Assembly (NCBI GenBank): GCA_000403315.2
Contig: KE159636.1
Coordinates: forward strand, 2,517,797-2,581,796
Direction: 5' to 3'
Source of the DNA: Lachnospiraceae bacterium A2
Lineage (GTDB): Bacteria > Bacillota > Clostridia > Lachnospirales > Lachnospiraceae
Length of the DNA stretch: 64,000 nt
The position numbers were made by a program, and so were the translations under genes. The notes under the pieces are model-generated. The model was not told the DNA's origin. It ran no database searches and was given only the letters and a program-made list of their open reading frames with translations. The first letter of the stretch is position 1. Every line of letters starts with the position of its first letter. This document shows positions 42,400 to 49,384 of the stretch, piece by piece.

Positions 42400-43290
42400 A
42401 TGCACTTCGTGAAAGCTAAAGGGATATTATCTGCTAAAAATGGAATGAATTTATATCGGGGCTGCTCACACGGGTGCATTTATTGTGACTCCAGAAGCAA
42501 ATGCTATCACATGGAACACGCTTTTGAGGATATTGAAGTCAAAGAAAATGCGATTGACTTGTTGGAATATGCTATTATTCATAAGCGAAAAAAGTGTATG
42601 ATAGGCACAGGTTCTATGACAGACCCCTATATTCCGCTGGAAATGGAAATAGGGAATGTCAGGAAGGCTCTGCACTTAATATATGAGCATGGTTTTGGAT
42701 TTACGGTCATAACAAAATCAAACCGCATACTGAGGGATTTAGACCTTTTACAGAAAATAAATGAAAAGTCCAAGTGCGTTGTGCAAATGACTTTGACTAC
42801 TTGCAACGAAGATTTGTGCAAAAAGATTGAGCCGAATGTAAGTACGACAAGGGAGCGTTTTGAAGTATTGAAAAAGATAAGGAACGCAGGGATACCGACA
42901 GTTGTATGGCTGACGCCAATTTTGCCGTTTATTAACGATACTGAAGATAATATTTCAGGTATTTTGGATATGTGTATTGGGGCAAAGGTTTATGGCGTTA
43001 TTTGCTTTGGAATGGGGCTAACTCTCCGAGAAGGAAATCGAGAGTATTTTTATGAACAGTTAGACCGATTATTTCCTGAACTGAAAGAAAAATATATCCG
43101 TACATACGGAAATCAGTATATGATAGAAAGCGGCAACAGCAAAAATTTAATGCGGCTTTTTCACCGAAAATGCGAAGAAAATGGAATTTTGCATGACAAC
43201 GAGCAAATATTTAACTATTTGCATTTCTTTGAAGAAAAGGACAACAGTAGGCAATTAAATATTTGGGATTGGAAAGCGGGTAAAATATGA
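42400..43290 (+). CDS. Radical SAM protein of the spore-photoproduct-lyase-like group
   Basis: 296 aa. ATG 42400 chosen (GGAGG at 42388); an in-frame ATG at 42382 overlaps the ribosome site. [4Fe-4S]-binding CxxxCxxC at C22-C26-C29 (GCSHGCIYC), followed by a Rad_SAM barrel (MIGTGSMTDPYIPLE, FTVITKSNRILRDLDLLQKI, VVWLTPILPFINDTEDNISGIL). The group (Rv2578c/SplB-like) has no assigned substrate. Third gene of the operon; overlaps the next by 4 bp. Confidence 0.88.
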   Translation: MHFVKAKGILSAKNGMNLYRGCSHGCIYCDSRSKCYHMEHAFEDIEVKENAIDLLEYAIIHKRKKCMIGTGSMTDPYIPLEMEIGNVRKALHLIYEHGFGFTVITKSNRILRDLDLLQKINEKSKCVVQMTLTTCNEDLCKKIEPNVSTTRERFEVLKKIRNAGIPTVVWLTPILPFINDTEDNISGILDMCIGAKVYGVICFGMGLTLREGNREYFYEQLDRLFPELKEKYIRTYGNQYMIESGNSKNLMRLFHRKCEENGILHDNEQIFNYLHFFEEKDNSRQLNIWDWKAGKI

Positions 43291-43547
43291 GTGTCATTTA
43301 TGGAACAGAATGGATACGTTCTCCTGTTTGCGGCAGTAAAACCCGTGATAAAATTCGAGAAGATACGGTATTGAAAAATTATCCTCTCTATTGGCCAAAA
43401 TGTAAGCAGGAAACATTGATTGAAGTAACAAATTTGCAGATAACAGTCATCACAGAGCCAGACCTGTTTTTGAAGTTTGGAGGGTTTTTTATGTTCTTTT
43501 TTCGGGCAGTAATCTATCTGCTCATGCAACACAGAATCCGTACATAG
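43287..43547 (+). pseudogene. Cysteine-rich KTR-type small protein, decayed
   Basis: Residues 13-55 (CGSKTRDKIREDTVLKNY, then PKCKQETLIEV) match the Cys-rich KTR family of conjugative elements. Of the usual two CPxC knuckles, the first cysteine of each is gone (SPVC, WPKC), so the zinc site is broken. The tail after ITEPD switches to hydrophobic sequence (FFMFFFRAVIYLL) that the family lacks, suggesting a frameshift or junction. Confidence 0.65.
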
Positions 43548-43853
43548 CATATCGGGGATTGGAAGGAATCCAGTTAAAAAATCCCTGCTTATGCAACGCT
43601 GCTTCTCACCATGAAACCAGAAGTAGAATCTCTGCTTAACAGAATATATATTTCCTATAACCGTAGAGGTCGCAGAGCCTTTGCGGTTTTTCTTTTGCCG
43701 TTTTTTATCGGAATGTGCCGCAGGGCTGTTTCTGCTGTTGGCTGTCGTCCACCGCCTATCCAATCTGGATTAGTTAAATAGCAATCTTCTTGACCTGACG
43801 TTCAAGCAGCATCGCAGGCAGATGCCTGCTCAATTCAGATTGGAGGAAAAAGA
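43548..43853. other. Gap upstream of the sigma-like small gene
   Basis: No gene. A weak hairpin CGCAGAGCCTTTGCG followed by GTTTTTC lies near 43670-43690, and a perfect palindrome GCAGGCA-GA-TGCCTGC-type sits near 43815-43829. Confidence 0.35.
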
Positions 43854-44033
43854 ATGGCATACAACAATGGACGGGAGAACAGGAAATGGCTTATCTGGAA
43901 AGAAGCCGAGGAAAAAATATTGCGGAAGCATGGAGTTGATGAAAACACCACCCCACAAATCCGTATAGACGATAGGGCAGACTTCATAGCAGAAGCCAAA
44001 AAGACAGTGATCTGGCTAAGAAAGCAAGTATAG
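43854..44033 (+). pseudogene. Fragment of a conjugative-element small regulator (MAYNNGR type)
   Basis: 59 aa, GGAGG 8 nt upstream. MAYNNGRENRKWLIWKEAEE, then RKHGVDENTTPQIRIDDRADF resembles the N-terminus of small sigma-like/HTH proteins carried by Tn-type elements. After DRADF the family is normally NSDRR; here the sequence moves to IAEAKKTVIWLRKQV and stops, at the point where the spoIIIAH-like frame starts (about 44005). So only the first ~50 residues are genuine. Confidence 0.5.
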
Positions 44034-44878
44034 ATGCCAATGAGCGTACAAATGAAATATCCGACGAAGACATGCACAGTGCAGATGATATTTTTGCAGA
44101 CAAAGAAGACAATCGGGAATCTCAGACTGGAAAAGAGAATGCGCAGGCAAATGGGGAAGGAGTAAAGAATCCGGGAGAGGCTGTTCTTTCCAGTACGAAT
44201 GTAGACAGCCTAGATTTCGCAGTAAAAGTAAAGCTGAACCGGGAACAGATCCGTTCCCAGAATAAGTCGTCTCTGTTTGAGATTATCAATAATACAGAGA
44301 TCGGGGAAGAACAAAAGCAGGATGCCATCAACGCCATGATAGCCATGACAGACATTGCAGAGCGGGAAGCCGCTGCTGAAATGCTTTTGGAGGCAAAAGG
44401 TTTTACAGATGTGGTGGTAAGCATAACAGACAACAATGCGGATGTTGTTCTGAATATGGGAGAAGTCACCGATGCAAAGCGGGCGCAGGTGGAGGATATT
44501 GTAAAGCGTAAAACGAATGTTGCTGCAGAAAATATTGTAATTACTCCAATACAGAAGCAAACAGAGGCGGAAGATTCCACAGAAGAAAATGAATCAGCCA
44601 CAGAAACAGCGGCAGATTCTATTGGGGCAGAGGATGATAATGTAAAATATATAGATGGGGCATACACTTCTTCCATACAATTAGATGATACAGCAAAGAT
44701 AATTTTAAACACCAAAGGGACAATGGATGACGTCACGCCGGAATTGAAGATGCCGTTTGATTTTATAGATGGGAAAGCGCCGGAGGATGAGTTTACCAGG
44801 GAATTGGATGAGGCAGTGCAGTCAGCCAGAAAAAATGAGAAGTGGAGGGCGCTAAACGTCCAGTGGATGTTTGCCTAG
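44004..44878 (+). pseudogene. spoIIIAH fragment fused to an Rpn-type tail
   Basis: The frame is open from about 44004; the first ATG is 44072. It reads DSDLAKKASIDANERTNEISDEDM, then KVKLNREQIRSQNKSSLFEIINN...DAINAMIAMTDIAEREAAAEMLLEAKGFTDVVVSI, DAKRAQVEDIVKRKTNV..ENIVITP, the periplasmic domain of sporulation protein SpoIIIAH. The membrane anchor is missing. After ~residue 185 it switches to IILNTKGTMDDVTPELKMPFDFIDGKAPEDEFTRELDEAVQSARKNEKWR, a tail of Rpn-type nucleases, then into a palindromic element with a stop. Three unrelated pieces are therefore joined; function as SpoIIIAH is unlikely. Confidence 0.65.
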
Positions 44879-44900
44879 CGCGGACCGGAACGGAGTGAAG
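44849..44900 (+). repeat. REP-like palindromic element, copy 2
   Basis: GCGCTAAACGTCC-AGT-GGATGTTTGCCTAGCGC followed by GGACCGGAACGGAG. It interrupts the Rpn-type tail: after the element the tail picks up as RDYMTLQM. Compare 3950-4002. Confidence 0.65.
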
Positions 44901-45132
44901 AAGGATTATATGACGTTGCAGATGCCAGTAAAAGACAGACGAAATAAAAAAATGATTAAACAGTTTTAGGTTAGTGAAAAGGCGTATGGGGTATCAGACC
45001 ATGCGCTTTTCTGTTAATCTAACTGGGGTATCTGAGAGAGGTCTTTCTACAGTTTCCGTATCCGCATATTTTCACCGAAATGGTATCATTCAGTTTCAGG
45101 CAGGATAAATAAAATGAATGTCTGCTTTGAAA

Positions 45133-45278
45133 GTCAAATACCCCGCAGCAAGCTATGGGACATGACCTGGCTTGTTCTTTCCGCCCCAAGGGCAGGGTAT
45201 TTGCACCCGCAAGGCACTTACCCTCGCGGCATTCGCCAAATATCCGCGCAAGCGCGGCTGCTTGGCTCATTGCTCGCC
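45133..45278 (+). repeat. Dispersed ~140-bp structured repeat, copy A
   Basis: Shares with 54129-54259 the blocks GTCAAATACC-CGCAGCAAGCTA, CATGACCTGGCTTGTTCTTT, CCGCCCCAAGG, CTCGCGGCATTCGC and AAATATCCGCGCAAGCGCGG. CAAATACC near one end and GGGTATTTG inside form an inverted pair. Copy A has about 15 extra bases. The flanking interval 44901-45132 has no gene. Confidence 0.75.
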
Positions 45279-45314
45279 AGGGAAAACTTTCTAAACGTTA
45301 TCAGCCGGGCGTAT

Positions 45315-45581
45315 ATGGCCGAACCCCATACCAGATATTGCGCGGAAGACATATTGACCTTGGAGGCAGAGATTAAAAAGCTGGAGATGGTAAAGGCGTT
45401 CCTAATGGATATCACGCTTCACTCGCTATTACTATATGGCTCTATCGGAATGAGCGCTACCCTGTTGGCAGGCGGCATCAGTCTGCCGTGTGCATATCTG
45501 TTTGAACCGGAGAAATCGCAGATTGTCTTTATGATGCCATTTATGGCGTCAACGGGGTATTACCTGATGAATATAGGATGA
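45315..45581 (+). CDS. Small membrane protein (88 aa), unknown
   Basis: The open frame begins at 45114 but its first part is read from the dispersed repeat, so the ATG at 45315 (MAEPHTRYCAEDILTLEAEIKK) is preferred although no good ribosome site is present. A short helix is followed by two membrane helices (HSLLLYGSIGMSATLLAGG and QIVFMMPFMASTGYYL). No family recognised. A hairpin CAACGGGGCATCCCGTTG (45599-45616) follows as probable terminator. Confidence 0.35.
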   Translation: MAEPHTRYCAEDILTLEAEIKKLEMVKAFLMDITLHSLLLYGSIGMSATLLAGGISLPCAYLFEPEKSQIVFMMPFMASTGYYLMNIG

Positions 45582-45620
45582 AAGAGGCGGGGTGCAGGCA
45601 ACGGGGCATCCCGTTGTTCA

Positions 45621-45661
45621 TTCATGCAATAGAAGGCTCACAAAGCGTGGATTCTATTGTC
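45621..45661 (-). repeat. Inverted copy of the 40-bp AATCCACG repeat
   Basis: Its reverse complement (GACAATAGAATCCACGCTTT...) aligns with the two direct copies at 46653-46735. It also folds as CAATAGAA/TTCTATTG. Confidence 0.5.
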
Positions 45662-45676
45662 TTGGATAAATAATGT

Positions 45677-45751
45677 GATATATTTATCTCTTTTCTATTG
45701 ACATAAAGAAAAATAAGTGATATATTTATCGCATAAAGAGATAAATATATC
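45677..45751 (+). promoter_or_regulatory. Promoter with three operator copies for the DUF3796/XRE pair
   Basis: TTGACA (45698-45703), 17 bp, TATATT (45721-45726). GATATATTTATC occurs at 45677-45688 and 45719-45730 (covering the -10), and its exact reverse complement GATAAATATATC at 45740-45751. Fits autorepression by the downstream XRE protein. Confidence 0.75.
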
Positions 45752-45783
45752 TCAAAACATATCTCAATAGTAGGAGGATTAAG

Positions 45784-46452
45784 ATGAAAACAAATAAAAA
45801 GAAAATTTGGATTGGTTGTGGGATACTTTGTGTGTTGAGTGTGCTTCTTTCGTCATGGTACGCGGTAGCTTATAATGATTCCCGTCTGGTAGTTCCGATG
45901 GATTTTAAGGATTATGTATTTGACATAAAGGATTTGCCGATGATTGTTTCGCTTTCTCTTATTTGCGTTTATCTTGTTGCACTGTTTGTCATGCTTTTTA
46001 TCCATGCAGGAAAAAAGCAGAGACAAGAAGTAGAAACAGGTGTCACCCGTAAAATAAATCCAAAGCTTGGGTGTTTGGGAGTATTGGGATTTTTGGGGTT
46101 TGCCGGTTTCTGGACATATCCTGTGGATGGTACAGTTTTTCCGTTTGCGTTTTTCCTGTTCTTCGGTTTTTTTGGTTTTTACTATGAAGGAAAGATGTCA
46201 GGGACATTTATGGATGAGCGTTTCCGTGAGAACATTGCCCGCGCTAAGCTGAAAGCGTATAGGATTACTTTTGGGGTTATGCTTGCCGCACTGATTATTC
46301 TTTGTCAGGGGAAACTTTTTGGAAATCTTGAGTACACCCTGATTGCTGCGATTATTATTCTTTCCCTTGCATTGGGGCTGGGGATTTTCCTCTCTGAATA
46401 TTTGCTGTTCCGGTATGACCATGACGATCAGGCAGAGGAAGGCGGGGAATAG
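45784..46452 (+). CDS. DUF3796-like membrane protein
   Basis: 222 aa with five to six membrane helices (residues 9-28, 55-77, 97-115, 120-137, 162-180, 186-205). The pattern NPKLGCLGVLGFLGFAGFWTY...FFGFFGFYYEGKMSGTFMDERF is that of DUF3796 proteins, which in Clostridia and Bacilli nearly always sit next to a small XRE regulator, as here. AGGAGG precedes the ATG. Function unknown; often suggested to be an inhibitor-sensing or toxin-like membrane module. Confidence 0.75.
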   Translation: MKTNKKKIWIGCGILCVLSVLLSSWYAVAYNDSRLVVPMDFKDYVFDIKDLPMIVSLSLICVYLVALFVMLFIHAGKKQRQEVETGVTRKINPKLGCLGVLGFLGFAGFWTYPVDGTVFPFAFFLFFGFFGFYYEGKMSGTFMDERFRENIARAKLKAYRITFGVMLAALIILCQGKLFGNLEYTLIAAIIILSLALGLGIFLSEYLLFRYDHDDQAEEGGE

Positions 46453-46455
46453 GAT

Positions 46456-46656
46456 ATGGCAGAATTTGAATGCAGATTAAAAAAGTACCGGCAAATGAAA
46501 GATCTGACACAGGAGCAGCTGGCAGAAAAAGTAGGCGTGCGCCGGGAAACAATTATGCGTCTGGAAAAAGCGCAATATAATCCGTCATTAAAGCTGGCAA
46601 TTGATATTTCCAGGGCTGTAGAAGCCCCGATTGAAGAAATTTTTGTTTTTAAATGA
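46456..46656 (+). CDS. Small XRE-type HTH regulator
   Basis: 66 aa, essentially one HTH_3 domain: [51 protein letters not shown]...EEIFVF. Starts 3 bp after the DUF3796 stop. Likely autorepressor acting at 45677-45751. Confidence 0.9.
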   Translation: MAEFECRLKKYRQMKDLTQEQLAEKVGVRRETIMRLEKAQYNPSLKLAIDISRAVEAPIEEIFVFK

Positions 46657-46735
46657 TAAAATCCACGTTTTGCGAAAATTCTATTGTCATGAATCATAAA
46701 ACCCACGCTTTGCGAGGAGTTTATTATCATGAACA
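46653..46735 (+). repeat. Two tandem 40-bp repeats downstream of the XRE gene
   Basis: Copies begin at 46653 and 46693, sharing ATAAAA-CCACG-TTTGCGA and TATTGTCATGAA/TATTATCATGAA. An inverted copy lies at 45621, so the DUF3796/XRE pair is flanked by them. Confidence 0.6.
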
Positions 46736-46806
46736 AAAATCTGCCCGCTGTAACATTTCGCGGACATTTGTATGTTTATCTATGTAAAAAAGCAAGGAGT
46801 GTGGAT

Positions 46807-47496
46807 ATGAAAAAGATTTTGCTGGCAGAGGATGACGGCCTTTTAAATAAAACGCTGACTTACAACCTGATTTCTGAGGGTTATGATACCGTATCAGCTC
46901 TGAATGCAGGCACAGCCGCCGAGTTGCTGGCGCAGACGGAATATGACCTGGTACTTCTGGATATCAACCTGCCGGATGGCAGCGGCTATGACCTGTGCAG
47001 GCTCATAAAGCCGGAGAACCCTGACACGCTGGTGATTTTCCTGACTGCCAATGACCAGGAGAGCGACCAGATTCGGGGATATGAAGTTGGGGCGGTGGAT
47101 TATATCACCAAGCCCTTTTCCATTGGTGCGCTGCTGCGGAAAATACGGGCCATGTTTGCTATGCTGGAACACCGGGGACTGGCAAAAGATTTCTATGATG
47201 ACGGCAGGCTGTTTCTGGATTTTTCGGAGCAGTCCGCTGCGCTGAACGGAAAGCCCCTTACCCTTTCCCCCATGGAGTATAAGATGCTGTATCTGTTCTG
47301 CAAAAACCCAAAGCAGATCCTGACCAGGCAGCGGCTTCTGGAACGGCTGTGGGATGCGGAGGAAAACTATGTGGACGAACACACACTGACAACCTCCATC
47401 AGCCGTATCCGGGGCAAGATTGAGGCTGATGGCGATACTTATATCAAAACGATTTATGGAATCGGATATCAGTGGATGGGAGGCGAGAGAAAATGA
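46807..47496 (+). CDS. OmpR-family response regulator of a Bce-type module
   Basis: 229 aa; ATG 46807 has AAGGAG upstream (an earlier in-frame ATG at 46729 lies in the repeat). Receiver with D52 (LVLLDINLPDGSG) and ITKPF lysine, winged-helix domain from ~130 (SPMEYKMLYLFCKNPKQILTRQRLLERLWD). Stop overlaps the kinase start (ATGA). Regulates the ABC genes at 48706, as in Bce-type peptide-sensing modules. Confidence 0.92.
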   Translation: MKKILLAEDDGLLNKTLTYNLISEGYDTVSALNAGTAAELLAQTEYDLVLLDINLPDGSGYDLCRLIKPENPDTLVIFLTANDQESDQIRGYEVGAVDYITKPFSIGALLRKIRAMFAMLEHRGLAKDFYDDGRLFLDFSEQSAALNGKPLTLSPMEYKMLYLFCKNPKQILTRQRLLERLWDAEENYVDEHTLTTSISRIRGKIEADGDTYIKTIYGIGYQWMGGERK

Positions 47497-48524
47497 ATCT
47501 GGGGAAAATCTCTGTAAAAAGGATATTCCTGCTGGCCAGCGGCGGTATGGCGGTTTCCATGCTGGCCATCTGCGCAGTTTTCTTTGGGGTGACAGGACAG
47601 ATGTGTATGCTGGCCTCTGGCATACTTCTGACGATTTGTGCCCTTGTATGGATGTTCCTTCTGACGATTGCCTTTGGCAAACGGCTTTCCGTATTTACCA
47701 GGGAGCTGTGCCGGGCAATGGATCAGATGATGAGCGGAAGCGGAGAGCCTGTGCCGGCTTGGGACAGTGAAACACTCTTTGCCCGTATCAGCCACCGTCT
47801 GACCCGGCTGTATGGAATCATGCAGGAGAATCGGAGGAAGGTGGATGCGGAACGGCAGGAGCTGCAGATGTTGGTGTCGGATGTCTCCCATCAGGTGAAA
47901 ACACCGGTAAGCAACCTGAAAATGGTGACGGATACGCTGCTTTCAAAGCCGGTCACAGAAGAAGAACAGCGTGAGTTCCTTCAGGGCATCCGGAACCAGA
48001 CGGACAAGCTGGAGTTTCTTTTTCAGGCCCTTGTGAAAACCTCCCGGTTGGAAACCGGGGCAATCCGGCTGGAAAAGAAAGACGCCCTGCTGATCGACAC
48101 GCTGGCGATGGCCTTAAGCGGTATCGTGTATGCGGCGGAGAAAAAAGATATTTGCGTAACGGTGGATTGTCCGGAGGATCTTCGCCTTTCCCATGACAGC
48201 AAGTGGACTGCGGAAGCCGTGTTCAACCTGCTGGACAATGCAGTGAAGTATACCCCAGTAGGAGGAGCAATCCGAATTTCAGTAGAACAATGGGAAATGT
48301 ATGTAAAACTCAGAGTGTCCGATACCGGCAAGGGTATCCCAGAGAGCAATCAGGCCGCTATTTTCCAGCGCTTCTATCGTGAGGAAGGAGTACACGAACA
48401 GCAGGGCATGGGCATTGGCCTATATCTGGCCCGTGAGATCGTAACGAGGCAGGGCGGCTATATCAAAGTGGTTTCGGAGCCAGGCAAGGGTTCGGAATTT
48501 TCCATTATGCTCCCTACAAGATAA
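47493..48524 (+). CDS. Sensor histidine kinase of a Bce-type module
   Basis: 343 aa; ATG 47493 overlaps the regulator stop by 4 bp. Two close N-terminal membrane helices (residues ~8-30 and 38-60) with a minimal outside loop, the intramembrane-sensing layout of BceS-like kinases. HisKA box VSDVSHQVKTPVSNLKM (H133), HATPase with N-box (FNLLDNAVKYTP), DTGKGI and GMGIGLYLAREIV. Signal is probably transmitted by the ABC permease. Confidence 0.92.
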   Translation: MNLGKISVKRIFLLASGGMAVSMLAICAVFFGVTGQMCMLASGILLTICALVWMFLLTIAFGKRLSVFTRELCRAMDQMMSGSGEPVPAWDSETLFARISHRLTRLYGIMQENRRKVDAERQELQMLVSDVSHQVKTPVSNLKMVTDTLLSKPVTEEEQREFLQGIRNQTDKLEFLFQALVKTSRLETGAIRLEKKDALLIDTLAMALSGIVYAAEKKDICVTVDCPEDLRLSHDSKWTAEAVFNLLDNAVKYTPVGGAIRISVEQWEMYVKLRVSDTGKGIPESNQAAIFQRFYREEGVHEQQGMGIGLYLAREIVTRQGGYIKVVSEPGKGSEFSIMLPTR

Positions 48525-48545
48525 TTTTTTGAAATGTCCCAGACT

Positions 48546-48610
48546 TGTAACATTTCAACTGCATTTTTTATGCCGCTTCGGACATTTCTGTGACATTTGG
48601 ATTTTATAAT
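48546..48610 (+). promoter_or_regulatory. Regulated promoter of the Bce-type ABC genes
   Basis: TATAAT at 48605-48610 without a good -35; direct repeats TGTAACATTT (48546-48555) and TGTGACATTT (48589-48598) are candidate regulator sites. Suggests activator dependence. Confidence 0.5.
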
Positions 48611-48705
48611 GTCCTTATCAACAGGCAGAAAGCCTTGAAACACCACAAGGGTATACCTGCATGTCCTGAAAAACAGGACAGAGATAAGGAAAGGAGCATT
48701 TGATT

Positions 48706-49371
48706 ATGAATGTATTACAAACAATTGATCTGAAAAAGTATTATGGCAGTGAGCCAAACATTACCCGTGCTCTGGATGGCGTCAACCTTTCTGTGGAACA
48801 GGGTGAGTTTGTGGCGATTGTCGGAACGTCAGGCAGCGGGAAATCCACCCTGCTTAACATGATGGGCGGGCTGGATACGCCTACCTCTGGCAGTGTTATT
48901 GTCTGTGGGGATGAACTGGCCAAAAAGAATGACGAAGATCTGACTATCTTCCGCCGCCGCAACATCGGCTTTATCTTCCAGAACTATAACCTTGTCCCGA
49001 TCCTGAATGTCTATGAAAACATTGTCCTGCCTGTGGAGTTGGACGGTGACACGGCAGACGAGAAGTTCATGGACGAGATTGTGAGGATGCTGGCGTTGGA
49101 AGATAAACTGCAGAATATGCCGAATAACCTTTCCGGCGGACAGCAGCAGCGTGTCGCCATTGCCCGGGCTCTCATCACCAAACCGGCCATCATTTTGGCC
49201 GATGAGCCCACGGGCAACCTGGATTCCAAGACCAGCGCCGATGTGCTGGGGCTTTTAAAGCGTACCAGCATGGAGTTTAACCAGACCATTGTCATGATTA
49301 CCCACAATAACGAGATTGCCCAGCTTGCTGACCGGATCGTAAGGACCCGGGACGGCATGATCGTGGAGTAA
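48706..49371 (+). CDS. Bce/MacB-type ABC transporter ATP-binding protein
   Basis: 221 aa. Walker A GTSGSGKST at 40-48, Q-loop FIFQNYNLVP, signature LSGGQQQ at 142-148, Walker B IILADEPTGNLD, H-loop MITHN. Compact ATPase of the BceA/LolD class. Starts after AAGGAG; gene is followed within 14 bp by its permease. Confidence 0.95.
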   Translation: MNVLQTIDLKKYYGSEPNITRALDGVNLSVEQGEFVAIVGTSGSGKSTLLNMMGGLDTPTSGSVIVCGDELAKKNDEDLTIFRRRNIGFIFQNYNLVPILNVYENIVLPVELDGDTADEKFMDEIVRMLALEDKLQNMPNNLSGGQQQRVAIARALITKPAIILADEPTGNLDSKTSADVLGLLKRTSMEFNQTIVMITHNNEIAQLADRIVRTRDGMIVE

Positions 49372-49384
49372 GGAGGTGGCAGAC

